From an uncultured Collinsella sp. (GTDB taxonomy: Bacteria > Actinomycetota > Coriobacteriia > Coriobacteriales > Coriobacteriaceae), in contig CABUCQ010000003.1 of the NCBI GenBank assembly GCA_902490095.1, forward strand, positions 1-42,023: a stretch of 42,023 nt of DNA. Direction: 5' to 3'. The position numbers were made by a program, and so were the translations under genes. Positions 7,112-15,506 of the stretch are shown one piece after another. The stretch's first letter is position 1, and each line of letters begins with the position of its first letter. The notes below the pieces were generated by a model. That model did no database searches. It was not told the origin of the DNA and saw only the letters and a program-made list of their open reading frames with translations.

Positions 7112-7846
7112 GTGTCAGCTGAAAAGACGCCGTGTATCTCGGCTATCGATACGACGAACTTTGCGCGCCAGATTGTGCTGGACTTTGAGTTTGCGCCGGT
7201 GCCAAAGCAGCGTCAGCGCCGTGGACTGTGCAATGAGATTATCGAGGCCGGCGCCGTCAAGCTCGATTACCACGGCAACGTTATGGGCGAGTTCTCGCAG
7301 TTTGTACAGACGGAATTTACCGAAGGCGTTGCGTTCCCCGTCCGCGAGCTCACAGGGATATCGGCCGTGGGCACCGCGATGGCCGATCCGCTCTACATGG
7401 TGATCAAAAGGCTCAGCGATTGGATCGGGCGCTACTCCGCCCAGGTGGTCTGTTGGAGCGGGGCGGATCGTCGACAGCTTTTGATCGAGTGTCAAGCAAA
7501 GCACATCGATCTTTCCGCATTTCCTACGGACTGGGCCGACCTGCAGGCGTTTTACACCTCGATCATGGACGTTGGCAGCCACGGGCGCGTCTCGTTGGGC
7601 GACGCGGCAACGTGGTTCGGCATCGAGTTTGACGAGTCGACGGGCCATGCCCACAGCGCCCTAGCCGATGCGCGCGTGACCGCCAAGCTGCTCAAGCAGG
7701 TGATGGACGGGGACTATCACGTGAGTCCGCGCGCCCAAGAAGTCCGCCAACGTTGGGGGATGGGCGAGCGGGCCCAGACACGCCTCTCTAGCAAGTGCCC
7801 CGAGCTGGGCGACCTGCTGCTGAAGCTGAAGGCGGCGGGAAGGTAG
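7112..7846 (+). CDS. DnaQ-type 3'-5' exonuclease domain protein
   Basis: A 244-residue cytoplasmic protein of the DEDD exonuclease superfamily. Exo I motif is LDFEFAP (D24, E26) and Exo III is HSALADAR (H181, D186), the DEDDh form seen in KapD/ERI-like and DnaQ proteins. The middle contains an LTGIS segment like that of ERI-type RNA exonucleases (ELTGI after the first motif), so an RNA or small-oligonucleotide substrate is possible. It starts at a GTG with AGAAAGG about 8 bases upstream. The last 50 residues, after the Exo III helix, are basic. It is convergent with the frameshifted gene that ends at 7888. It is not linked to DNA polymerase genes, so a housekeeping proofreading role is unlikely. 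Confidence 0.82.
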   Translation: MSAEKTPCISAIDTTNFARQIVLDFEFAPVPKQRQRRGLCNEIIEAGAVKLDYHGNVMGEFSQFVQTEFTEGVAFPVRELTGISAVGTAMADPLYMVIKRLSDWIGRYSAQVVCWSGADRRQLLIECQAKHIDLSAFPTDWADLQAFYTSIMDVGSHGRVSLGDAATWFGIEFDESTGHAHSALADARVTAKLLKQVMDGDYHVSPRAQEVRQRWGMGERAQTRLSSKCPELGDLLLKLKAAGR

Positions 7847-7887
7847 GGGCGTTAGCTGTCTGCATGGCGCGTGCCTGTCGCGTATCG

Positions 7888-9122
7888 TTACTCTTCCTGC
7901 TGCTTGGCAGGCAAGATGTAGACGTTCTCGGCGTCCACGGCGATCTGCGCGGGGCGGTTGTAGAGGGTGTCGATCTCCTTTACGCTCTGCTTGAACGGCG
8001 TGACGTCGGGCGTCTTTGCCTGATGGAGCTTTTCGAGGAGTTTCTCGGATTGCTTGTCGTTGAACTTTCCGATGCTCTCTCCTGCGCCTTCGAGCGCCTC
8101 GTCGATGAGTGTATGGTCGCCCACGGGGGTCTTTGCGATGGCGTGACCGAGCAATTTGCCCGCGGACGCGATACCGCCCAGCAGTGCCGCATCGACGGTG
8201 TCGACAGCCCCGCTTCGAGTGCGTTGTAGCAGTCGGTGTAGAGCTCGCGGTACGCGATCGAATCAGCCTCGATCTTCGCAGTGGCGTCCGCGAGCTTTGC
8301 GGGCTCGAAGTTCTGGGCGAGCATGGGTTCGAGGAACAGCGAGAACGCGTGGATGTAGGTGGCGAGCTGGCAGTCTTTGAGGTAGTCGAGCACCTTGTCG
8401 AGGCGTCTGCCCAAGCCGTCTCGCACCTCGATGAACCCTTTCTTTTTCAGATCCGCCTGTGCCTGCGAGCGGAAGAGTTCCATGTCCTGCGCGGACGACT
8501 GCTTGATGTCGAGCACCTTCATATGGGCGTTTGCCATGTAGGTGGCGTTGCCGTAGTTGAGGCCGTAACCGTTGAGGATGTCTGCGAGCGTCTTGAGGTT
8601 GCCACGCATGTTGGCCTTGTCGCGCTGACGCATGTACTCGAACATTTCGTCGACGGACTCCTGGATGGAGTCGAGCTTTTGGTTTATCTGCGCGATTGCG
8701 GCTGCCATGAATAGCGATGTTGGATCGTAAGGCACCTGCGTGACGCTCGTGGCGATGTCGCCCTCGACTACGTGGAAGCGCGCCTGCCCAAGGCCCTTGG
8801 CGGCGTCGCGGTAGCCCCCTGTGAGACCGCTGCCGTCCTTGAACGTGTTGAGTTTCGACGGATCGAGCGGGTTACCATATTTGTCAGTCGCCTGGAGCAG
8901 CGTGGGCACGCTCACCGTGTTGGTGACGGTGCGAAACATCGAGGGGAGCGAGGCGAACGCCACGCCGAGTTGGGGAATTCGCTCGAGCGGTAGCTTGATG
9001 GCGCCGGAGACGTCCACCCGCTTCTGAGTGAGCGCGAGGTGGATTTTGGTCGATGCGAGCTGTTTTGCCACGAGCTCCTCTCGGCCGTCGTTCGCCGAGG
9101 GTTTGGTCTCGTTGTCTGCCAT
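7888..9122 (-). pseudogene. Frameshifted gene, hypothetical protein
   Basis: The ATG at 9122 follows AAGGAG at good spacing. The first reading frame runs to about residue 300 and then goes out of frame. The codons that continue it lie in another frame, reading AVDTVDAALLGGIASAGKLL and then a charged helical region ending at the stop at 7888. The switch falls at a run of four G (plus-strand C, 8208-8211); one more G would restore a single protein of about 411 residues. The intact product would be largely helical and soluble, with a coiled-coil-like stretch (INQKLDSIQESVDEMFEYMRQRDK) in the middle. No signal peptide is seen and the family is not recognised. A true mutation, a homopolymer sequencing error, or slippage cannot be told apart here. 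Confidence 0.65.
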
Positions 9123-9304
9123 AGCGCGCTCCTTGCTTACGTTGATAGTCGTGGGCATTATCTCATCGCCTGGTGGCTTGCTAGAGCGGGGTAGAGGCCG
9201 AGCGTCTGGCGAAACTCGTTAACTGATTGCATTTCAGCGGATTGGGTTGATTATAAGAGAAGGACGGCTATCCATCTGCCCTTCCCAGTTGAGTTCGCTT
9301 TGAG

Positions 9305-11119
9305 CTACTGTTCGTGCCTATGCTGCTTGGGCTCAAGCCTTCTCGCTGCCGTGAAGCAGGCCGTGGCCGCCATGGCCAATGCGATGCTGGCCATCCAAGT
9401 GGAGTCGCCGGTTGCAGCGAGCTTTGGTTCATCGGCTGTCGTGCGTCCCGACTTTTTTGTAGCCGCCTCGTCGGCGTCCTTTTCAGGAGTGGCAGGATCA
9501 CTTTTGTTGTCGCCGGGTGAATCTACGTCGGTCTTTCCGCCCGCCTGCTCCCCTTGGGCCTTCCCCTCCACGGTGAAGGACGCATCGGTCGCCGTCCCGT
9601 CCTTCCAGACGGCCGTGACGGTGTGTCCGCCGCCGGCGAGCGTGTCCAGGTAGGACGGCCTGAGCTCGATAATCGTGCTGCCCCTGGTTGCGGTGTAGTT
9701 CTCGGCGGAGACCTCAGTTCCGTCCACGAGGAGACGCGTGAACTCATCGAGAGGACCGCTGAAGCGGAAGGTCAGACCGGCCTCGCCGTCCTTTGCATAC
9801 GCCTGCCCGTCGCCCTTGGTGGCGGCATACAGCGGAGCGGTCACGTCGAAGGTGACGTCCCCCGCGTCGTCGACATCAAAGGTCTGAACGCCGGTCTTGC
9901 CGTTACGCTCGGCGTAGGCGGAGCTGTAGACGAAGGTCTCGTGGCCCGTCTTGTCGAGGACCGCGAGGGCTTGGATTTCAAACGAGCCCATCGAGAGCGA
10001 CGTGGGGAACTCGATTTCGATATAGCCCCTTGCCGCATCGTAGCTGCAGCTCAACGTTTTGCGGGTCTTTAAAGAGTTCGGGTCCTCGACATAGCCGGGG
10101 TCGCCGAGGATCGGGGAGACAGACTTTACGCCGTCCGCGTCGCCTACATTGCAATAGATACGGAGGATCCCGCCGACGGGGACCCTCTTCGCGGAGATGG
10201 AAACGTTCGAGACCGTGGGCGGGTTCCGGTCGATCGCGCTGCCGGTCACCTCGAAGCACAGCTCGCTCGGGTCGCCAACCGAGAAAGTCGCGCCCGAAAT
10301 GCCGTTGGCCCTGGCGTAGGAACTCTCGTACACATCGGTCTCGAACCCTAGGCCATCGGTGACCGAAAGGCCGATCAGCCTGTGCCTTCCGATCCTATTG
10401 CTGTCGAATGTGAGGTCAAACCCGTCGATAGACGAGCCTCCGTGATAATAGGCTGACGAAACAGAGCAGCCGTCGTCCGAATTCTCCCAGCCCTGCCGCA
10501 GTATGGGGGAAACGGAGCGAACGCCGTCGGCATCGGAGACGGTCCAAGAGATGTGGAGGTCGGCACCGGTTGCGACCTCCCTGCTCGAGAGCGACACGGA
10601 GGACACGGTCGGCGGGTTTTGGTCCTCGGGTCCCTCGGTCACCTCATACTCGAGGGGGTCGGTGGTGAAGGTCGGACAGTCGAGCCCCTTCTCCTCGGCA
10701 TACGTCGTGTCGTAGACATCGGTAACCCATCCAAGACTATCGGTCACGCCGAGGCCGATGATCCGGTACCTGCAGGGCCGGTCGCTCGGGGAGGTGGAGA
10801 TATCGAAGCCCGCGGTCGTGTTGCCGGTCGACGAGAAGGCGAGACGGGAACTGATTCCATGGTCTCCGGTATCGTTTTCGACAAGGACTTCGACTATGGG
10901 CGTGACGGACCGTACCCCGTCAGGGTCATCGACGCTATAGCCGACATGCAGCGTGGAGCCGGCCGTGACTGTCGTCGCGGATATCGTCACGTTGGAGATG
11001 CTGGGCGGGTTCGGGTCCGACGCGGCTAGGGCGGTTGAGGGCAAAGCAAGCGCTACGGTGGCGGACAGCGAGGCGAGCAGGCTAAGCGCGAAGCGCCTGG
11101 AGAATTTCAAGGAGGTCAT
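9305..11119 (-). CDS. Secreted surface protein with Ig-like repeats and LAxTG sorting signal
   Basis: A 604-residue protein. A signal peptide covers residues 1-32 (basic start, hydrophobic core, cut near ALA-AS). Three homologous repeats of about 130 residues begin at about 37, 168 and 299. Each starts NPPxxSxVxxS and contains GVRSVxPI and a VTDxLGxxTDVY-type motif, giving a beta-sandwich look. A fourth, different beta domain spans about 425-520. A charged, Ala/Lys/Asp-rich linker follows, then LAATG (about 569), a hydrophobic segment and a basic tail, which is a sortase-type wall anchor in its actinobacterial LAxTG form. It is probably displayed on the cell wall; the ligand is unknown. The start has only a weak ribosome site. 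It stands alone between intergenic gaps. Confidence 0.82.
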   Translation of the reverse strand: MTSLKFSRRFALSLLASLSATVALALPSTALAASDPNPPSISNVTISATTVTAGSTLHVGYSVDDPDGVRSVTPIVEVLVENDTGDHGISSRLAFSSTGNTTAGFDISTSPSDRPCRYRIIGLGVTDSLGWVTDVYDTTYAEEKGLDCPTFTTDPLEYEVTEGPEDQNPPTVSSVSLSSREVATGADLHISWTVSDADGVRSVSPILRQGWENSDDGCSVSSAYYHGGSSIDGFDLTFDSNRIGRHRLIGLSVTDGLGFETDVYESSYARANGISGATFSVGDPSELCFEVTGSAIDRNPPTVSNVSISAKRVPVGGILRIYCNVGDADGVKSVSPILGDPGYVEDPNSLKTRKTLSCSYDAARGYIEIEFPTSLSMGSFEIQALAVLDKTGHETFVYSSAYAERNGKTGVQTFDVDDAGDVTFDVTAPLYAATKGDGQAYAKDGEAGLTFRFSGPLDEFTRLLVDGTEVSAENYTATRGSTIIELRPSYLDTLAGGGHTVTAVWKDGTATDASFTVEGKAQGEQAGGKTDVDSPGDNKSDPATPEKDADEAATKKSGRTTADEPKLAATGDSTWMASIALAMAATACFTAARRLEPKQHRHEQ

Positions 11120-11426
11120 TGGTGGTGCCGATCTTCCATAATTGTTGCAGCGATACCAGTATATCTTTGGCCCATGCTAGCCAGATGTTCTTTCCGCGAA
11201 CGGCTCGTTAGTTTAGAGACGGCATATGGACGCCTGTCTCGTCCACGTTTCTCGTAAGGGCGATTATAAGGACATGAAGAGACTTTCTCGGAACAATCAA
11301 TTGGGGATATCAAAGAAATGCTGGACGCCTCCTGATCGCTCAATGCCTTTGAGGTGAAATGCGGCGCATCGGCTACGTTGTTGAGATCATTTATCGAGCG
11401 ATACGTCATTCCAGCTGAGGCCACCG
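11120..11426. other. Gene-free gap upstream of the surface protein gene
   Basis: Nothing is recognised here apart from a reverse-strand TATACT (11158-11163), which could be the -10 element of the surface protein gene but lacks a convincing -35. Reverse-strand reading frames here look like chance. Confidence 0.3.
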
Positions 11427-11870
11427 TCATGAGGCTTCTGTTCCTACACCCCCCCCCGCAATCCCGCGCGCGGCACCCAACAGCTCGTACTCCCTCTCGC
11501 TCCACTGGCACAGCTCGGCAGTCTCGACGGCGTCGCGACACAGGTCCAGAAACACCTCAGCTCCCTCGCAGAAGCACTCGCGGGCAAAGTCACCCGAACC
11601 GCTTGCGACGCACGTGCCGTCGGCAAACAGCTTCCAGCTAGACAGCTCGCGCGAGTCGTCTCCAAGCAGCTTGATCTGCAGTACGTGCGGGTCGCCGGCG
11701 GTGTAGAGCTCTTTCTCGAGCGCCTGCACGGTAAAGCGCATCTGGTGGGGGAGACTGCTCTTGACCATGGCCGAGGCATAGCCGTTCGGCTTGTCCAGAA
11801 GATGCATTCGTTTTGGCTTGGCTGCCAGGTTGTGGAAGTTGCGCTCACTGCGCACGGAGAAATTGTCCAT
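11427..11870 (-). CDS. Hypothetical protein with C-terminal homopolymer tract
   Basis: A 147-residue protein of unrecognised family. The ATG at 11870 follows AAGGAG 5 bases upstream. The sequence opens with a polar, basic stretch, has a beta-rich middle (FTVQALEKEL, HVLQIKLLG, SSWKLFADG) and ends in an acidic helical part (FLDLCRDAVETAEL) with several Cys. No signal peptide or membrane helix is seen. A run of nine C on the plus strand (11449-11457) encodes the Gly run just before the stop. Loss of one base stops the protein two codons on; gain of one extends it into a long alternative frame. Its neighbours give no clue to function. Confidence 0.6.
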   Translation of the reverse strand: MDNFSVRSERNFHNLAAKPKRMHLLDKPNGYASAMVKSSLPHQMRFTVQALEKELYTAGDPHVLQIKLLGDDSRELSSWKLFADGTCVASGSGDFARECFCEGAEVFLDLCRDAVETAELCQWSEREYELLGAARGIAGGGVGTEAS

Positions 11871-11961
11871 ACGGACTCCTTTCATCGATATTGGCAGGGC
11901 CACCGTGCCTCTTGGCCGGTTGGCGTCGGGATCGTGGAGCCAACTCTCTACCCCGACTCTG

Positions 11962-11990
11962 GATAAAACGCGCCCGCTCCTTGCGGGCAC
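11962..11990 (-). terminator. Possible reverse-strand terminator
   Basis: On the reverse strand GCCCGC / GCGGGC with a 5-base loop is followed by GCGTTTTAT. It lies about 250 bases past the end of the membrane protein gene at 12236 and just before the hypothetical gene that starts at 11870. Confidence 0.45.
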
Positions 11991-12026
11991 GATGGGGTCT
12001 ATCAACGTGTACGGACAGAAATCAAG

Positions 12027-12056
12027 CGCCATCCGCGAAATGACGCGCGGATGGCG
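12027..12056. other. Strong hairpin, 11-bp perfect stem
   Basis: CGCCATCCGCG (12027-12037) and CGCGGATGGCG (12046-12056) are exact reverse complements. T-rich but imperfect tails flank it on both sides, so it could act as a weak bidirectional terminator. Confidence 0.5.
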
Positions 12057-12088
12057 TTGGTTTCCCAAGTGATTATTCGGCTTCCATC

Positions 12089-12168
12089 CGGAAAAGTGTC
12101 GAAATCAGCCGTGTAAAAGTACGGAAAAGTGTCGAGATAGGCACCTTAAAACTTCGGAAAAGTGTGGC
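12089..12168. repeat. Tandem 33-bp repeat, three units
   Basis: CGGAAAAGTGTCGA starts at 12089 and 12122, and CGGAAAAGTGTGGC at 12155, an exact 33-bp period. The second half of each unit is looser but keeps a TAAAA core. It sits in a 365-base gap (11871-12235) that has no gene. Unlike the arrays at 2350 and 3863, there is no ATPase gene beside it. Confidence 0.8.
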
Positions 12169-12235
12169 TGGATGACAAAACAGCACTTAGAAGTCGGTGC
12201 TGGATGCGGGATCCTGTGGTCGCCTTCAGCCCTCG

Positions 12236-13222
12236 CTACTCGTCGTCCTCGTCGTTGGGGTCGCCCTTGAGGGTGTTGATGTCCAGGTACTGGTTGTCGT
12301 CCTCTTTTTGCTGGGTCTCCGACTCCGCTTGGGTGGGGCCGCGGAACAGCTGGAACCCCTCAAACGCAATGACACCGAGCAGGGCAATGATAATGGCGAT
12401 AAAGGCAACCTTGACTGCCTGCGGAAATTCCGAGAAACGCAGCGCCTTTTCCTCGGCGTAATAATCGGCGAAGCGCTCTTCGCCCGTGCTTTTGGTATAC
12501 GCCGGCGCGGACGCGGCCTCCGGGTCATATTCCGGTGCAGGCGTGGCGGCGTACGGATCGTTGAGATAATCGCTCGATGCGGTGCCATAATCCTCGGTCT
12601 CGATGCGACCGGTGCCAGCATAGCCATCGGAATAACCGGAATATGCCGCACCGCCCTCATAGTCCGCGGCGCTCGTGTTGGCGGCAAAAAGCGGGTTAAC
12701 TGGAACATCGAGCGCCGGCATGCCGGTAGAGGTCTCATCCAGATCGGTTGCAGCCCAGGAATCGTAGGCAACCTGATGGGCAACGGGCTCATCGAGCCTT
12801 GCGACCGGAGGCTTGCGTGCCGCAGGAACAGGCAACTGCTGGGCGCTGTACATAACGGTGCTGTCGGCCGATTTGCCCTGCGTCGCTGCTGCGAGAAATG
12901 CCGCCGTCTCGGACGGGTCGCTTGCGGGGCGGGGAGCGGGCGTGGGCGCCGAAGTGGGTGCGGGCGTAGGCGCGGGCGTCGAAACAGGCGACTGCGCAGG
13001 AGTCGGCGCAGATACGGGCTCAGGCGCAAGTGCGGGATTGGGGCTTGACGGGCGAGCCCCGCCGCCGCCCATGAGTTCGTCGGCGCACGGGCGATCATCC
13101 ATCACGTCGTCAAGGCTCAGCGAAAACAGGTCGTCTTCACCCTCATCGAACATGCGGTGCACATGTCCACCAATTGCCGGAATCAATCCGCGACCGGTGC
13201 ATGATGCCTTGCTCAACGCCAT
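12236..13222 (-). CDS. Hypothetical Pro/Ala-rich single-pass membrane protein
   Basis: A 328-residue protein. The ATG at 13222 has AGGA 9 bases upstream. Residues 1-50 are mixed and acidic (DEGEDDLFSLSLDDVM). Residues about 58-110 are a low-complexity Pro-Ala-Thr-Ser stretch with PAPTPAPT-type repeats, followed by a disordered, Tyr/Asp/Gly-rich region. One hydrophobic helix, VAFIAIIIALLGVIAF, lies about 55 residues from the end, and the tail is acidic. With no signal peptide, the long N-terminal part is probably cytoplasmic and the short tail outside, although the reverse topology is possible. The family is not recognised. It lies next to the YheO-like regulator, on the same strand, 123 bases downstream. 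Confidence 0.65.
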   Translation of the reverse strand: MALSKASCTGRGLIPAIGGHVHRMFDEGEDDLFSLSLDDVMDDRPCADELMGGGGARPSSPNPALAPEPVSAPTPAQSPVSTPAPTPAPTSAPTPAPRPASDPSETAAFLAAATQGKSADSTVMYSAQQLPVPAARKPPVARLDEPVAHQVAYDSWAATDLDETSTGMPALDVPVNPLFAANTSAADYEGGAAYSGYSDGYAGTGRIETEDYGTASSDYLNDPYAATPAPEYDPEAASAPAYTKSTGEERFADYYAEEKALRFSEFPQAVKVAFIAIIIALLGVIAFEGFQLFRGPTQAESETQQKEDDNQYLDINTLKGDPNDEDDE

Positions 13223-13345
13223 TCTGTCCCATCCTTTCGAAATACTAATGACATCGATTATATGGAACTTCCCAAGCGGCTCGGTCTCGGATTCGTGCTT
13301 TCCAGAACTCGCGCCCAAAAAGGGAGGGGCAATCCAGGCGAGTGC

Positions 13346-13999
13346 CTACTTGTCGCCGGCCGCCGCCTTGGCCTCATTGAGGTAGCTATAGAAGCTGTAC
13401 TTGGAGATGCCAAAGAACTCGCAGGCGCGCTCACTCGACTTGGAAATGAGGAAGGCACCGCGACGGTCGAGGTAGCCAATGGCACGAATGCGCTCGTCTT
13501 TGGTCATGAGCGCCGCGGGCTTGCCCACAAACTGCTCGCACTCGTGCAGCAGGTCCTCGAGCAGGTCGCCGATGTTCTTGGTAATGGGCTCGGGCTCGGT
13601 ATAGCCCGTGCCGCCGGTGCCGGTAAAAGCGTCGAGCGAGCGCTCAAATGCCTTCATAAGCGTAATGTCAAAGTTGATGCCCAAAATGCCGACGGGCTTG
13701 CCCTCGTCGTTGCGGATAAAGATCGTCGACGATTTGAGCAGCTTACCGTCGGTGGTTTTAGTGAGGTACGGCTCGCGGTCGTGTACGTCGGTGGCGCCCT
13801 CGTGCATGGACTCAAACACGATATGGCTGGGGCCGTCACCCAGTTTGCGCCCGCTGACGTGGCCGTTTTCGATCACTACGATGGAGTGGTCAACGTCCTC
13901 GGTCTCCAGGTCGTGGACGACGACTTCACAGTTGGGGCCAAATTGGAGTGCCAGGCCGTGTGCAAGGCGCTTATAGAACTCAATCTGTGCGGGGGTCAT
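13346..13999 (-). CDS. YheO-like PAS/helix-turn-helix transcriptional regulator
   Basis: A 217-residue DNA-binding protein. The N-terminal PAS-like YheO domain (PF08348, about 1-120) contains the family's EVVVHDLE, GHVSGRKLGD and GILGINFDIT segments. The C-terminal HTH domain (PF13309 type, about 155-210) includes RRGAFLISKSSERACEFFGI and SKYSFYSYLNE, the expected recognition region. The ATG at 13999 is chosen because AGGAAGG lies 5 bases upstream; a longer frame exists but has no ribosome site. It is divergent from ygeX across 277 bases that contain two matching dyads, so it probably controls the ygeXYW genes in response to a small molecule such as an amino acid or purine breakdown product. 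The related Pseudomonas DauR represses a D-amino acid catabolic operon. Confidence 0.85.
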   Translation of the reverse strand: MTPAQIEFYKRLAHGLALQFGPNCEVVVHDLETEDVDHSIVVIENGHVSGRKLGDGPSHIVFESMHEGATDVHDREPYLTKTTDGKLLKSSTIFIRNDEGKPVGILGINFDITLMKAFERSLDAFTGTGGTGYTEPEPITKNIGDLLEDLLHECEQFVGKPAALMTKDERIRAIGYLDRRGAFLISKSSERACEFFGISKYSFYSYLNEAKAAAGDK

Positions 14000-14118
14000 A
14001 GGTACCTTCCTAAAAATTAGTTTGGGCACACTTTGCCATAAACCACACCTGTTCGCAAATAGCGAAAGTGTCACTGCGTTATGTGACCGTTCGTCGGCGA
14101 AAAGGTACCGATTACGGC

Positions 14119-14184
14119 AACAAACAATTTGTTAGGTTTGCCAAGCAAAAAGTGTGATAGAACAGTGCTAACAAACTTTTTGTT
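14119..14184. promoter_or_regulatory. Paired operator-like dyads between regulator and ygeX
   Basis: AACAAACAATTTGTT (14119-14133) and AACAAACTTTTTGTT (14170-14184) are both AACAAA-N3-TTTGTT inverted repeats, with centres 51 bases apart, about five helical turns. They share further flanking bases (GG after the dyad). They lie in the divergent intergenic region and are the best candidates for the YheO-like regulator's binding sites. Confidence 0.6.
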
Positions 14185-14276
14185 TGGCATCCACATAAAA
14201 GTTCAGTCGCATGAATGGGAATGGGCTGAAACGCGTATGCGGGGGCCGGCAAGAGAGGACTTAAGGAGTTCACCGT

Positions 14277-15491
14277 ATGGCCGATAAGATCCAGTGGGCG
14301 GGCAACACGATGCCCAAGAGCGATGACAAGCACTTGGGAATCATGAGTCTCGACCACGTGAAGAAGGCCCGCGCCTTCCACCAGTCGTTCCCTCAATATA
14401 CCGTCACTCCGCTTGCCCGTCTGGACGGTCAGGCTGCGCGCCTGGGCCTGTCCAACCTGTGCGTTAAGGACGAGAGCTATCGCTTTGGCCTCAACGCCTT
14501 TAAGGTCCTGGGCGGCTCGTTTGCCATGGCCAACTACATTGCCGACGAGACCGGCAAGGACGTTGCCGAGTGCACCTTCGATTACCTGACTTCCGATCAG
14601 CTTGCCAAGGACTTTGGCCAGGCTACCTTCTTTACCGCCACCGACGGCAACCATGGCCGCGGCGTGGCGTGGGCCGCCAACAAGCTGGGCCAGAAGGCCG
14701 TCGTGCACATGCCCAAGGGTTCCACCAAGCCCCGCTTCGATAACATCGCCGCCGAGGGCGCCACGGTGACCATCGAAGAGGTCAACTACGACGAGTGCGT
14801 GCGCATGGCGGCCGCCGAGGCCGACGCCTGCGAGCGCGGCGTTATCGTTCAGGACACCGCCTGGGAGGGCTACGAGAAGATCCCGTCTTGGATCATGGAG
14901 GGCTACGGCACCATGGCTTCCGAGGCTGCCGAGCAGCTGCGCGAGATGGCCATCAATCGCCCGACGCACGTCTTTGTCCAGGCCGGTGTAGGCTCGCTCG
15001 CCGGCGCCGTGGTGGGCTACTTCACCAACCTGTATCCCGATAACCCGCCGACCTTTGTTGTGGTCGAGTGCGCGCCTGCCGCCTGCCTGTACAAGGGTGC
15101 TGCCGCCGGCGATGGCGATCCGCGTATCGTGGACGGCGACATGCCTTCCATCATGGCCGGCCTGTGCTGCGGCGAGCCCAACATCCTGGGCTGGGATATC
15201 CTGCGCAACCACACCACCGCCTTCGTGTCTTGCCCCGACTGGGTCACCGCTCGCGGCATGCGTACCCTGGGCGCCCCCGAGAAGGGCGACCCGCGCGTCA
15301 TCTCCGGCGAGTCCGGCGCTGTGACCACCGGCCTGGTCGAGACCCTCATGCTCGATCCCGAGTACGCCGAGCTCAAGGAACTCATCGGCCTGGACAAGAC
15401 GAGCTCCGTGCTCTGCTTCTCCACGGAAGGTGACACGGACCCGGATCAGTACCGTCGCATCGTCTGGGAGGGCGAGTATCCGACCTGCTAG
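14277..15491 (+). CDS. ygeX: Diaminopropionate ammonia-lyase
   Basis: A 404-residue PLP enzyme of the tryptophan-synthase-beta fold. The family splits 2,3-diaminopropionate into pyruvate and ammonia. The PLP lysine is K76 in ESYRFGLNAFKVLGGS; the phosphate/substrate loop is TDGNHGRGVAW (about 121-131). The glycine-rich segment QAGVGSLAGAVVGYF (about 227-241) contacts the PLP phosphate. Length matches E. coli YgeX (398). An AAGGAG ribosome site lies about 8 bases before the ATG. It is first in a ygeX-ygeY-ygeW series, the set linked to anaerobic purine and urate use in gut bacteria, where it is thought to release ammonia and pyruvate from a purine-derived diamine. Paired dyads upstream suggest control by the divergent regulator. 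Confidence 0.92.
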   Translation: MADKIQWAGNTMPKSDDKHLGIMSLDHVKKARAFHQSFPQYTVTPLARLDGQAARLGLSNLCVKDESYRFGLNAFKVLGGSFAMANYIADETGKDVAECTFDYLTSDQLAKDFGQATFFTATDGNHGRGVAWAANKLGQKAVVHMPKGSTKPRFDNIAAEGATVTIEEVNYDECVRMAAAEADACERGVIVQDTAWEGYEKIPSWIMEGYGTMASEAAEQLREMAINRPTHVFVQAGVGSLAGAVVGYFTNLYPDNPPTFVVVECAPAACLYKGAAAGDGDPRIVDGDMPSIMAGLCCGEPNILGWDILRNHTTAFVSCPDWVTARGMRTLGAPEKGDPRVISGESGAVTTGLVETLMLDPEYAELKELIGLDKTSSVLCFSTEGDTDPDQYRRIVWEGEYPTC

Positions 15492-15506
15492 CAGACTGAC
15501 CTGTCC

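Noticed and set aside
11116..11541. Reverse-strand frame across the gap before the surface protein gene
   Set aside because: No ribosome site, no recognisable composition, and it overlaps the better supported hypothetical gene; it could be expressed only if the nine-base tract changed length.
12089..12168. 33-bp repeat as a CRISPR
   Set aside because: Only three units; the half between the conserved cores is too short and partly conserved, and there are no cas genes.
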